Shown here: one piece after another, positions 29,222-39,725 of the stretch
Position numbering within the stretch: the first letter of the stretch is position 1
Layout: each line of letters starts with the position of its first letter
NCBI GenBank assembly: GCA_963971285.1
Contig: OZ020261.1
Span: 3,038,001-3,102,000 of the forward strand
Direction: 5' to 3'
Origin: Astropecten irregularis
Taxonomy: Eukaryota; Echinodermata; Asteroidea; Paxillosida; Astropectinidae
DNA length: 64,000 bases
The notes under the pieces: model-generated
What the model saw: only the letters and a program-made list of their open reading frames with translations
Database searches by the model: none
What the model was told of the DNA's origin: nothing
Program-made: the position numbers and the translations under genes

Positions 29222-31870
29222 GAAGAAGGGACCGGCTGCAGTTCGACCCTACATAACAAAGTTAGACAAGTGAACGAACTTCCTCCTCATATAGTTGATC
29301 TGTAGAAAAGATCGGCAGAGCATTAATTTTGTCTCGCGAACAAACTCAAATTTAGCCAACGTCCTGATAAAATATGCAGACACCTTCTCAAAAAATGATA
29401 TGAACCTTGGGCGCTTTGCAGAAATTAAACACCCAATTCACATAGGAGATGCCACCGCCATTAAACAGAAAATGAGACGAACACCACTAGGCTTTGAGGC
29501 TGAGGAAAAGGCACATTTAGATAGGCTGCTTGAGTCAGAGGTAATCCAACCATCTTCGTCTGAATGGGCCTCTCCATTCAACGCATATCAACGCATGCCG
29601 TTTGGTTTGTGCAATGCCCCGGCAACATTTCAAAGGGCAATGACCCTGATTCTCAGTGAAATTAACTTTAAAGAGGCGCTAGCCTATCTTGACGACATCG
29701 TTATTTTAGGAAGAAATTTCGATGACACATTTGGCGAACTTGATTAACGTTCAAGAGAAATTTCGACAACATAACCTTAAGCTAAAACCCCCAAAATGCA
29801 ACTTGTTCCAGCTAGAGGTACTTTTCCTAGGGAAGCTAGTGAGTATTAAAGGGAGGTATAAGGCCGAACCCAGAGAGCATCTCAGTCATAAGGGAGTGGC
29901 CAACACCCAAAACAAGAAAAGATGTACAAAGATTCTTAGGATTAGTTAACTACCACAGGGCACACATGAAACATATTGCCGAGCTTACTAAGCCTCTCTA
30001 CGATCTCACGGGGAAACGTGCATCTTTCACTTGGTCTGAAAAACACGAGCAATCATTCAGGGACTTAAAGACTGCACTAATACCACATCACCAGTACTCT
30101 CCTTCCCCCGAAATAGTACAGATCCATTCATCCTTGACACCGATGCATCAGATACTGCAATAGGTGCAGAGCTAATTCAAATTCAGGATGGTGAAGAAAG
30201 GGTCATTTGCTATGGAAGTTACGTTCTCTCCCCCTCACAGAGAAAGTATTGTACCACGTGCAAGGAACTTCTGGCCTTAGTACGATTCACAGGGCAGTTT
30301 CACCACTATCTTTTGGGGCGGAGGTTTTATGTGCGAACTGACCATGGTAGCCTCGCGTGGCTCATGAATTTTAAACATCTATCAGAATGCTGGCCAGATG
30401 GATGGAAAAACTGAGCCAATACGACATGACGGTCCTTCACAGAAAAGGGATAGAACATACAAAAGCCGACGCCCTGTCACGGCGCACCAAAATGTGCCAT
30501 TTTGTAATTGCTACACAGCAGGGTTTAATGTGGGGGTTGCAGCTACTGAACGCACCTTCACTCACAATGGGAAAAGTTTGAAGAAGAAGTCGACAATGTA
30601 GTCCCCTTAGAGTCCGCCACATTAACATCACAGACCCAGCCTGTCAACTCCCAAATCCCAAAGCCGATACAAGTGGTAACCCCGACAACCGGCGTTTGCT
30701 GGATGAAGGGGAAACCCACTCATTGTCCCGCCACACTATCAACGCAGACCCAGGCAGTCAACACCCAAATCCCAAAGTTGATGCAAGTGGTAACCCCGAC
30801 AATTGGTGTTTGCTGGATGAAGGGGAAACCCACTCATTGTCCCGCCACACTAGTAACGCAGACCCAGACAGTCAACACCCAAATCCCAACGTTAATGCAA
30901 GTGGTAACCCCGACAACTGGCGTTGCTGGATGAAGAGGAAACCCACTCATTGTTTACGAAATACGTAACTAAAGGAAATGCAAATGGGTGATAAAATACC
31001 CATTACTTTGGATCACAAACTCAACCAATCCTTCTCAAAATGAGCTCCACATTCAGTCTGCGGCCGTTAAATATCTTTGGTCGAACTTTCCCCTTCTCAG
31101 GTTAAGGGATGGCGTCCTAAACATGCAGTGGGAAAAAGACCATTCCTCCAGGTTACTTTTTGTAGTTCCCGACAAACTGAAACAGGAGGTATTGAGTCTT
31201 TGCCACGAAAGTAAGATGGCGGGCCACCCGGGGAATAAGCAAAACTCTGGACTAGGTCAGGCAATCCGCTTTTTTGCACGGGATGACAGAAGATGTCTCA
31301 CTTTTTGTTAAATCTTGCAACGAATGTAATAAATACAAGAAGCCGTCCAGAAAAGCAAAAGCGACAATGTCCTTGTACCATGCAGGTGCTCCGGTTGAGC
31401 GAGTCCACCTTGATGTACTAGGGCCGTTTGTCCCCTCAAAGACAGGAAATAAATTTATCCTTATGATTGTCTGTCAATTCACGAAGTGGATAGAGGCATA
31501 TCCTCTACCAGACCAGAAAGCGGAAAGTGTAGCTAAGGCTGTAGTAGACAACTTCATTTTGAGGTTCGGGTGCCCGTTACAGATACACACTGATCAAGGA
31601 AGCAACTCCATTCACTGTTTCAATCGCTTTCTAGTCTGTTGGGCATTGCCTGCACTCAAACAACACCCTATCATCCCTCCTCGAGACTGCGGAGCCGCGT
31701 TTTTAGCGGCACAAAGTCGGTTCATGGTTACGGGGCTGGGCAAGCACCCAACCAAGATGCTCAGTTGTCGGATGTTAAATCCTTGTTTGAACCAAGTCCA
31801 AAAAGTAATGGGGACAGAACTGTCCGCACTAGAGTGGGACGGCAAGTAAAGCCGCCTTCACAATTCTCAG
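29222..31870 (+). pseudogene. Ty3/Gypsy pol: RT, RNase H and integrase, degraded
   Basis: Plus-strand order: RT N-terminus (PPHIVDL, NMDNLG-like NDMNLGRFAEIKHPIHIGDA, then VIQPSSSEWASP at ~29,570), an internal deletion of the first palm block, then RMPFGLCNAPATFQRAM and YLDD at 29,685-29,696. Next come thumb and RNase H (FILDTDASDTAIGAELIQIQ; ADALSRR at ~30,465). A coding tandem repeat follows, then integrase with an HHCC zinc module (HESKMAGHPGN...CNECNKYK), first Asp in VHLDVLGPFV, second Asp in IHTDQGSNS, and a frameshift after which the third acidic residue is lost. At least four frameshifts and stops break it. No LTR was found. Confidence 0.85.
30600..30945 (+). repeat. 114 bp coding tandem repeat inside the Gypsy pol
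   Basis: Units of 114 bp (38 codons) between RNase H and integrase. The phrase VVTPTTGVCWMKGKPTHCPA recurs at about 30,673, 30,787 and, truncated, 30,901, and a partial earlier unit begins near 30,624. The length is a multiple of three, so each copy kept the frame. Units differ at few positions. Confidence 0.88.
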
Positions 31871-31874
31871 ATTA

Positions 31875-32120
31875 TGTATTGTATTAATAATCGAGGATGT
31901 TAATAAAGACTAACTTAAATGTCCCGCAAGCAACCATTGTAGAAAGTGATGAAAAATAATGTTCCCTGTTGTTTTAGGGAAACAATAATCGGCATGTAAG
32001 TTAATTTTGATTTCATGCATGCAGAAATTCAACCATGTATGAGCCAACGTTAATTATAAGTCTATACTTTCCTATTACACTCTGTATAAACCGCTTAAAT
32101 TTCATTAGATAAACGGAGGA
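31875..32120. other. Short non-coding interval
   Basis: AT-rich interval between the Gypsy pol and the next ORF. Nothing further supported. Confidence 0.4.
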
Positions 32121-32125
32121 ATATG

Positions 32126-32803
32126 GAAGAATAGGAAAACTTTGTTCCAGACTACAATGAAGAGGGGCTAGCTGTGAGCGACGAGGACCTGGAGCTCCAA
32201 CAGCTAGATTGTGGATCCAGTGATGAGGATGCAAACACCAAGACGCATGGGCTTGAGGACAAGTCCCACTCACCGGAAGTTATTCCTCCCACCGTGCCAC
32301 AGCCAACTAAACAACCAGAGCGTTCTACACCACTAGTGAATGTTACATCAGGAGTGAGAGAAAAACGGTGGTTCGTCCGTCCCCAGTCGTGCCCACAACC
32401 GGGCTGCTCACACCAGACCAATAAAATGAAGAGGCATGTTGTACGTCACCATATTGACAACGCCTGGTGGTTCCTCAATCCACTTACTGCCTGCTGGAGT
32501 TGCCGGCATTGGGAAGTCACCGCCCATATCAAGTCTCATGGCCCGTTCTCTATAAAGCATCATCTTCCTGAGCTCGCCGGTCACGTAGAGAGATTCATCG
32601 ACTTCCTGTGTAGCAACCTGAATGTGAACTCCGCGAGGTCCGTCTTAGACCATGTCGCCATGTACCACTTGGGTAACAGCCTTTCAACCTTCACAGCAGA
32701 AGAGAAACTCATTTGGGACTCCTATGATGAGTACGTGGGCCTCACCCTGGTAGACAACTGCAACATGCAGTTCCCCAAACGCGTCACCTCGATGCTGCAC
32801 TGA
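32126..32803 (+). CDS. Uncharacterised zinc-finger-like protein fragment
   Basis: A frame of about 225 codons runs from after a stop at ~32,123 to TGA at 32,801-32,803. It has no ATG near its start: the first possible initiation codon is GTG at 32,174. An acceptor-like TTGTTCCAG at 32,145-32,153 suggests it may be an internal or last exon. The N-terminus is acidic (SDEDLELQQLDCGSSDED). The middle has C-P-Q-P-G-C-x(11)-H-x(3)-H-H, then C-W-S-C and further histidines, arranged like a C2H2/CCHH zinc-binding region. I have a weak impression of the N-terminal region of invertebrate TatD-nuclease-like proteins (TATDN2-like), but no TatD domain follows. It could be a captured host fragment or a transposon ORF. 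Confidence 0.4.
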
Positions 32804-32861
32804 AGAACCACCAGCAGCATCCTGCTGCAGATTCCCGTCGTTAATCGTTATGAATGAAATT

Positions 32862-33040
32862 AATGAAGCCAATAAAAATAGACGTTTTGTGTAATTAATT
32901 TATAAAATAATATTGAAGTCAATAAAAGGAAACTTTTGTGTAATTGATTAATAGAATAAAATGAAGTCAGTAAAAAGAGACGTTTTGTGTAATTGATTTA
33001 TAAAATAATAATTAAGTAAAAAAAAAAGAATGAACTTTTT
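32862..33040 (+). repeat. AT-rich tandem repeat, ~49 bp period, about 3.5 units
   Basis: The motif GAAGTCAATAAAA (variants GAAGCCAATAAAA, GAAGTCAGTAAAA) recurs at about 32,866, 32,916, 32,964 and 33,013, each followed by ACTTTTTGTGTAATTGATT-like sequence. It starts just after the stop codon of the preceding ORF and supplies several AATAAA signals. Confidence 0.75.
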
Positions 33041-33530
33041 GTATAACTGATTTGAAACAAATTTCTTAAATTGATTAATGAGACTAGTAAAACCACTAGG
33101 AGTTGAACTTTTCATATAAATCATGAATGGAATTTAAATATTATTAGAAACCCTATTTATTGAAGGGAGAATACATGAAGGTCAAGTTAAACATAGATTA
33201 AATTATTTACGGCGATCAGTGAAGCCGCTGAGAAAAGAACGGTTTGATTAATTTACGAGGCTAAAGAAATATTAAAAATTTGTTGTTTAAGAGCAAATTA
33301 TACATGTATGAAGGGGAAGAGTGTAGTCTAAATACATGTACACGTGCAAAAGGTTGTGTGACGTGATACTGAATAAATCAGTCAGGCGTGCCCACGGCTA
33401 GTGCACGTAGTGTCTTCCAGCCTTGAGGCAGTCTTGCGTCTACCTTCAGAAAGTTAACACGTCTCCCTATAGCGTCGTTTGTTCGTCTTCTCTAGGCTAG
33501 GCGTGGGCTCACCCCCTGCTGGTTATTAAT
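33041..33530. other. AT-rich non-coding interval
   Basis: No coding or RNA feature seen. Confidence 0.4.
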
Positions 33531-34876
33531 AAGGTAACTTCCACAACAACAGCCACTCAGGCTGAAGGCGTCAACATCATCAACATCTACAAAACCCCCT
33601 TCTTCTCTGCTTCAGGCAGATACCATCCCTGCATGCATTCGATCCTCCCTGCATATATGCTGGAGACTTCAACTGCCGCAGCACCACATGGGGATACACT
33701 TCATCCAACCCAGATGGCGCAATCCTTGAAGACTGGGCATCGGCAACCAGTTGCTCCATGACCCGAAACGACCCGATAGCTTTCACTCTGGCAGGTGGAA
33801 CACAACCTCTTACCCAGACCTTGCCTTTGCCAACCCGAATGGTCCTTCACCCCACCGCATCATTCTAGACCCTTTTCCCAGATCTCAACATAGGCCATCG
33901 CTGATCCTCCCAGTCAGCCCAGTTGAACCCATCACCACCAATCCTGTGAAAAGATGGAACTTCCGTAAGGCCAAATGGGACCAGTTCTCAAATCTTGTTG
34001 ACTCTGGCATTGATAGCCTCCCCTCTCCAAGGCACACCAACCTAGACCATGCATACTCTGCCTTGTGCAAACTTCTCGTCAGCTCGGCAAAAAAGGCAAT
34101 CCCACATGGATTCCGCCGCTGTTACATTCCCGCATGGGACGAGGAATGTAATGCACAGTATGAGGAATTCTTGCAAGCCGCACCGGGAGAGGAGGCATCT
34201 ACCAAGGCATCACACCTGACAGACAGCCTCAACAGAAAACGCAGAGAGATGGGAAGAGACCGTTCAGGGAATCGATTTCACTCACTCTAGCAGACAAGGC
34301 CTGGAAAGAGGCGCTGAACCATCCCAATGCCCCGTGTCAGCCAACTCAATCGCTGAGCAACTCCTTGCAAATGGTCGCTTCAAAAGTGCTAACAAGGACC
34401 ACGCCCGCTCCATCAAACAAGAAACTACCAACCTTTGACATGCCCAGGGCACTGATGGCCACCTATCAACACCCTTCTCAGCCGACGAGCTCTCCGCAGC
34501 CATCAACCAACTCAAGAGCGGAAAGGCCCAGGGACCTGACAACATCCCAGCAGAGTTCCTACTTCACTGCAGCCCTAAGTGCATGGTCTGGCTCCAAGCA
34601 TTTTACTCCTCCTGCCTGCTTCGTACGGCCATCTCAAAGATATGGCGGAGGGCCACCATCATCGCTCTAACAAAACCGAACAAACCCACTGATAACCCAA
34701 AAAACTACCGCCCCATCTCACTGCTCTGCGTCCCCTTCAAGCTTCTGGAACGGCTCCTCCTGGCTAGACTGGACCCTATCGTCGACCCTCAGCTACCTGA
34801 TGAGCAAGCTGGTTTCCGCCGTGGATGCAGCACAACACACCAGATCGTGAAGCTATCAAATCGAATCAAGCTTTGA
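33530..34876 (+). pseudogene. Jockey-like non-LTR element: endonuclease end and N-terminal RT, degraded
   Basis: The endonuclease remnant reads YAGDFNCRSTTWGYTSSNPD then EDWASATSC (33,655-33,740), the G-D-F-N...W-G-Y pattern of EEP endonucleases. After a frameshift a linker has AKKAIPHGFRRCYIPAWDEE (34,090-34,145), the usual spacer before RT. RT proper appears at 34,640-34,870 as IIALTKPNKPTDNPKNYRPI, LLERLLLARLDPIVDPQLPD and EQAGFRRGCSTTHQIVKLSN. The protein then stops and sequence switches to the minus-strand Ngaro element near 34,876. The catalytic Asp blocks are therefore missing. It is probably the same family as the C-terminal fragment at 4,714-5,454. Confidence 0.78.
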
Positions 34877-36890
34877 AAACTGTCACAAAGCAGGTTCGAA
34901 AAGAAACAGACACCGATGCACCCTGGGACTCATGATCAGGAGAACTGAAAGTAATATCTGACCTCAGCAATAGTGAATCCTGCATGCGTTTCTTTGAATC
35001 CGCCGTAAATTCACCCACTCTCATGAACCCAAAAAATGCACACAACATAGCGGCTTTAAATAAACAACTCCTCATAACGAGATTCACAGACATTTGGCAA
35101 CGCTGAAAAAATATTGCATAAAATTGGCATCACCTTGCCTCCGATCACAGCAACACCATTCCAAAAGCTTAGATACTATGAAATCCTTAGGGGGATCCGA
35201 ATGCTCATGAAGCTTATGATAGAATCCCACTCCAGCCACATATCAGGCCCGCGGGAACACATTTTTGGTAGGGGGTGCTGAGATTTGTAGCATAATCTTT
35301 GTGCGCGAAGCCAATTTGGCATGGGGTATGCTTAAATGCCCCTATAGTTCCGAAGACAGTCTTAATAGATGTTGTGGTGCAATCTCTCGCTTTTCGAGAC
35401 ATTAACGTGATCTTCAACTTTAAAAATAAAAGTTTGGTGAGACTGTGGTTGAGGAATAATGCGAGTGAGAAGCGCGAAGCCCTTAATCATGGCGTGGGGT
35501 ACGAGGCCCACTTAAGAGCCCCGAGAAAATTGTGAGTTCTAGATGCTCTGTGGTGCGTTCTAAGACAATTTTTTTTAACTTTCGTCAGACTTTTTGATCA
35601 AAAGTTGTAAACAATTTAAAAGGATTTCATTTTATTTAGTGCATATTAACTATTAAAACAAAAAGAAGACCAGTGGTTCGATACCAATGAAAAACATGAA
35701 GCATTTAAGCTTCACGGCCGTCAGACAGCACATCGCGGTAAGGTAGATCGCCTTGTGGCACGAAGTGTAAACAGTCTCAATCGCAATCTTAACATTATGT
35801 ATTTAAGCATTTGTACCTCAAAATCTCCAAAAATGTCATCTTATTTTCATCATGTATGAGAAATGTTCAAAAATCGTGGGGAAAACTGAAGAAGTTTCCG
35901 GAAACTGTGATGACTTGACGAACGAGATTGACCCCTCAGTTAGATCATGTAGGAAGGAAAGATAAAAATTTGTGATTTTGAGCATGGTGCTATAGGGCAC
36001 AACCGGTTGTAAATGGATCGAGTCTAATGGGAGACGCATAACCAGAATTTTGCACAACGTGATCGTTATGAATCATTAGCACTCTTTCTAGCTGTGGCTA
36101 GTTACAAAACCACGGATTTGGCTTCGGCTCTCATTTTCCGTAATGAAAATGGGTGCAGCATGAATTCCTAATAACTGATTCTGAGCCCAAGCCATGGTTT
36201 CAGAAAGGGAGCCTGTGTATGGCCGGCCGGCCGGCCGTGGGGACGCATCCGGATGGCTGCGCTTGCTGGCCGGCCGTGCTGCTTGTGCCAATGGCAATAT
36301 ATGTAGTTCTACTCTGTCGTACGAAGTGGGACGTGGACACACGCGGTATAGTATGTGGGAAATAAAGTACTTTAGTTCTTTTTCTGTTCAATTTTGATTC
36401 CGCTACCTGAGCTGAAATCTATACATATATTAAGGATGATTCTCATCCACGACAAGGTGTGATTTATGTCTGTTAAAAATAGGGGTGCTGTAGCATATTT
36501 CAGCATCCCCATAATAAAAGTTGGGGGTGCTGCAGCCCCCTCAGCACCCCCTGTTCCCGCGGGCTTGCCACATATGTGACAATGGTTGATGGTGCTGACC
36601 CCCAGAGAGAAAGCCAAGCAATGAATTCCATAATGACTTGGGATGGAACAGGCAATGATGTATAACCGAAATGTTAATTTGTAAATTCGGAAAATTCATT
36701 CCAACCTGTGGAGTAAGTTTTATAGGAATTCCTGGCAAACGCAACCGACAGCAAGCGAGAGATCTCACATGCTACCAGCGAATCGGTAGCGCTGGAATCA
36801 GTGTCATCAGCCGATTGGCATGAGGAGCGGCCTCCCAAAATCATTTCATCTGAAAGCGGGGCAAAAAATTTGGCTAAGCAAATAGCAACC
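34870..36890 (-). pseudogene. Tyrosine recombinase of Ngaro element B, split by a hAT-like insertion
   Basis: The N-terminal part (about 36,890-36,570) reads CEISRLLSVAFARNSYKTYS then GWNEFSEF and, after a frameshift, AFSLGVSTINHCHI. The downstream part, beyond the insertion (35,236-34,880), begins AGVGFYHKLHEHSDPPKDFI, then RYEELLFKAAMLCAFFGFMR-type sequence with the first catalytic Arg in MRVGEF, and LLLRSDITFSS. Homology stops there, so the H-x-x-R and Tyr boxes are missing. Frameshifts near 35,055 and 36,640 add to the damage. Confidence 0.75.
35244..36567. mobile_element. hAT-like non-autonomous element 1, in the Ngaro B recombinase gene
   Basis: 1,324 bp bounded by terminal inverted repeats CAGGCCCGCGGGAACA (left) and the complement of TGTTCCCGCGGGCTTG (right), 15 of 16 bases matching, and flanked by an 8 bp direct repeat CCACATAT at 35,236-35,243 and 36,568-36,575. 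Eight-base duplications and CA-G/A termini fit the hAT superfamily. No transposase frame is seen. Its interior has GGCCGGCCGGCCGGCC at about 36,221 and a second GGCCGGCC at about 36,269. Removing it restores continuity of the recombinase homology, confirming it as an insertion. Confidence 0.85.
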
Positions 36891-36899
36891 CCTGGGACA

Positions 36900-37560
36900 T
36901 GTACCGCCTTAAAGACAATACTAAATTTGAGGCAGTGTAGCACAAACAAACGTACTAAATGAATCCTCTTACATTGGGAAGATTGTCTGTTAAATATGTA
37001 AACTACCGCCAATTGTTATCAGAGCAGAACTTAACCCTGCGATTGGCAAGCACTGGACCCCAGCACAATACAGCCACAATCAAAGGAAACAATTCCAGGG
37101 GCCGATTTCACTAACGTTTTGCGATCATCGCTAGGCCCAAATCCATCGCTAAACGGAAAAATCCTACACAAAGTAGCGATCAATTTTCCGTTTAGCGATG
37201 GATTTGTGCTTAGCGATGATCGCAAAGCGTTAGTGAAATCGGCCCCAGGAATGCAATGGAAGGAGGATGTTCCAGTATACATGATGGCCACCGACCTCGC
37301 ACCCATTTGCCTTGAAAGTATGCCCCATAACCTATTGAAGCCACTGCATCAGTAAGTAACTCTACTGAATCATCCCAAGCCTTATCCAGAAAAGGTGATA
37401 CCCCGTTAAAGTTGTTCAGAAAATCTAGCCATACAATTAAGTCAAGTTTAGCCCCTACAGACAAGCGCACTGGATGATGCGGTTTATAGTAAGACTCCTG
37501 AGTGAGGGCAATCAATCGCGTAAAAGGCCCGTCCTGGAGATATTGCTTTACAAACAAAAT
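36900..37560 (-). pseudogene. RNase H region of Ngaro element B
   Basis: Frames read FTRLIALTQESYYKPHHPVR, LIVWLDFLNNFNGVSPFLDK, VELLTDAVASIGYGAYFQGK (the catalytic T-D-A at about 37,340) and then VVYIFNRQSSQCKRIHLVRL and FKAVHVPGVAICLAKFFA (end of RNase H). The middle is interrupted by a palindromic insert-like stretch at about 37,090-37,250 (see that entry). Confidence 0.75.
37089..37256. mobile_element. Short palindromic MITE-like insert
   Basis: GGGGCCGATTTCACTAACG at about 37,098 and CGTTAGTGAAATCGGCCCC at about 37,227-37,245 form terminal inverted repeats. The inner arms (GCGATCATCGCTA...CCATCGCTAAACGGAAAA and its complement) nearly close the palindrome. Flanking CAATTCCAGG... and CCAGGAATGCAATGG share CCAGG, a possible 4-5 bp duplication. 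It lies inside the RNase H region of Ngaro B. Confidence 0.7.
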
Positions 37561-38697
37561 TCAATGATTCTACAAGAAACTGGACCTCAACCAAAGTAAT
37601 TTTTCGTTTACTTAGCACTGCATGAATCTTGTCACAAAGAGCCTGAACTTTCACAGCAGGTACTTTAACCTGCCGAGATACTGTATCAATTTCTAACCCC
37701 AAATAGGTGATTGACTGAACCGGCCCAACGGTTTTCTCTTGTGCCAGGGGAACACCCAGCTCCTTATATTTACTTCTGCAAATGTGGACAAGGTCTCGCT
37801 ACATGACTGAAAAGAAGCCTCCACAAACAGAAAATCATCTAAATAATGTGTTACGAACAGTGACTTGGTCGCATGTTTGACCTGATATTCTAAAAATGTG
37901 AGCTAAACAATTCAAACAATGAACAAGAAATAGAGCAGCCCAAGGGTAAACATTTATCATAATAAAACATGCCTTCAAATTTGAAACCTAACAATTCATA
38001 ATCCGCCAGGTGAACAGGCAGGAGTCTGAATGCTGACTTGATGTCTGATTTTGCTAACCAAACCCCCTCGCCTGCCTTCATAACAAGATCAACTGCATTG
38101 TCAAATGAAGCAAAATGTACGACACACTTATCACGGTCTATGAAATCTTTTACTGAGCAGCCCGCAGGATAAAAAAAGTGATGAATGAAACAAAATGTCC
38201 CCGGTTCTTGCTTGGGGACAAGACCAATGGGGGAACACTGCAGTTGAGCTAGGGGGGGGGGGGGGGGGGGGAAATGGGCCAGCAATGCGGCCTTTACCGA
38301 TTTCTTTAGCAAGCTTTTCGCGCACAACTTGTGGAAGTTGTGCCGCCGACTGTAAACAACCTGAATCCCTATTCACCTGTGGACCTGTATAACTTAGACG
38401 AAAACCGTAACTGAAACCTTCTAATAAAACCGTAGCAGCTTGTTTGTTTGGGTATCGTTCAAACCATTCTCGTAACACAACTATTTTAATTGGTGTTGGA
38501 GGAACGAAAATTACCTGACGTACTTTGAATGACATCCTTCGCACTTCCCGCTGTTGCACTTGCCGCTGTACCCATGCACGATAATAGCTGACACTGGCCG
38601 CCATGTTGGGCCCCGGTGCCCGTCTTGCCATTGCGTTGTAAGTACGCTTGCTTGTATTAGCACCGGGAGGGTGCGCGCGGTCGGCAGTGAAACTCAA
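37561..38697 (-). pseudogene. Reverse transcriptase of Ngaro element B
   Basis: From the right: IKIVVLREWFERYPNKQAAT, then GFRLSYTGPQVNRDSGCLQS and KLAKEIGKGRIAGPF (38,697-38,280). A frameshift follows at a poly-C (plus-strand poly-G) run at 38,251-38,269. Next QCSPIGLVPKQEPGTFCFIH, YPAGCSVKDFIDRDKCVVHF, VWLAKSDIKSAFRLLPVHLA (first catalytic Asp in KSDIKSAF) and CLPLGCSISCSLFELFSS. After a further break the YLDD box lies at 37,834-37,845 (H-Y-L-D-D-F-L-F-V), then MGLEIDTVSRQVKVPAVKVQ. Catalytic residues are mostly present but the frame is broken several times. Confidence 0.82.
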
Positions 38698-38745
38698 GTA
38701 AGGCCGGTTCCCATGGCTGCCTGATCAGCAAACTATACAGCGTTG

Positions 38746-39725
38746 CAGGCCTCAAATTTCAATGATTTTAGGGCACTGCCATTTTGGCCCCAAGAAAGTG
38801 GACATTTTAGGGGCACTGCGGCCAAACCCAGAGGCAAAGAGGCCATTTTTTTTAATGAAGGAAAGGCACCGAGGCCAAACACTGTTTTGGAGCCTACAAG
38901 TACAAAATAATGAAGAATCGCCTTAAAACTCCTGTGAAATGACAGGGACAGATATGGAGAGGGGTATCACCTCATTTCATATTTCCTTCCTCCATGGGTA
39001 CAGGAACGCCGCTAGTACTAGTACAAGTGGCGTAACGGCCAACCCTCGATCGAAAACTTAATACCTCGAATGACCACATCGTTGCGAGATCCCTGTAAAA
39101 ATATTCTGACCGTCCGTCCTTCCAAAGTACCGTAAATTGCATTTTCCTGATCAGCTAAATGTTGCTTGAATTCCAGTTGGTTATTTTGTCCATTTGGCCA
39201 AGTAGAAAAACTCTTTTCACATGCTTGATTATCGTGAATTGCCTTCCTAAAATGACGATCGCATGGAGAACGTAAACATAGCACAGGCCGCATGCAAACT
39301 GACTTTTCCACGCCTGGTATCCGCGCACGTAATAGCCTCAAATTCAAAGCAAACATGCACCAGCGAAATAGTCCAGAAGTCTACTGTGCATGCATGCAAT
39401 GCAACGTAAACACGTGTGTATAGATGATGGTGGTACGGTATGTAGTGGGCGCGCTGTATGGTGCAGTTGCGGCAGGCCGGGCTCGGTACATGGATCGTGG
39501 CCGGGCTTTTCTCGGTAGGAAAACTGCTTTATTTTTTGCGTGGATGTAAGATTGGTAATTTACGGGAAATAAAAGACACAATTTCAGGGGGCACCGCGGC
39601 CGAGAAGAAAAGGGCACACGGCCAATTTTGGCAAATTTTGGCCGCGGACAAACTTCGGCACGGCGGCCAAATATAAGGGCACCGGCGGCCATGGCCGCGG
39701 TGGCCGCGGTGAAATTTGAGGCCTG
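38746..39725. mobile_element. hAT-like element 2, in the Ngaro B gag
   Basis: 980 bp with terminal inverted repeats CAGGCCTCAAATTTCA and its complement (TGAAATTTGAGGCCTG at 39,710-39,725), flanked by GCGTTG at 38,740-38,745 and 39,726-39,731. The perfect duplication is only 6 bp; hAT elements give 8, so it is either a degraded 8 bp or another superfamily. The left part contains near-repeats such as GGGGCACTGCGGCC, and the right part is rich in GGCCGCGG. No transposase is evident. The insertion splits the cysteine knuckle of the Ngaro gag after F-G-H-N-A. Confidence 0.75.

Noticed and set aside
28606..29273. Plus-strand ORFs at 28,601-28,789 and 29,082-29,273
   Set aside because: Antisense to the Gypsy gag with its CCHC knuckle; no domain of their own.
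33580..33786. Minus-strand ORF opposite the Jockey-like endonuclease
   Set aside because: The plus strand carries the G-D-F-N...W-G-Y endonuclease pattern, so the minus ORF is a shadow.
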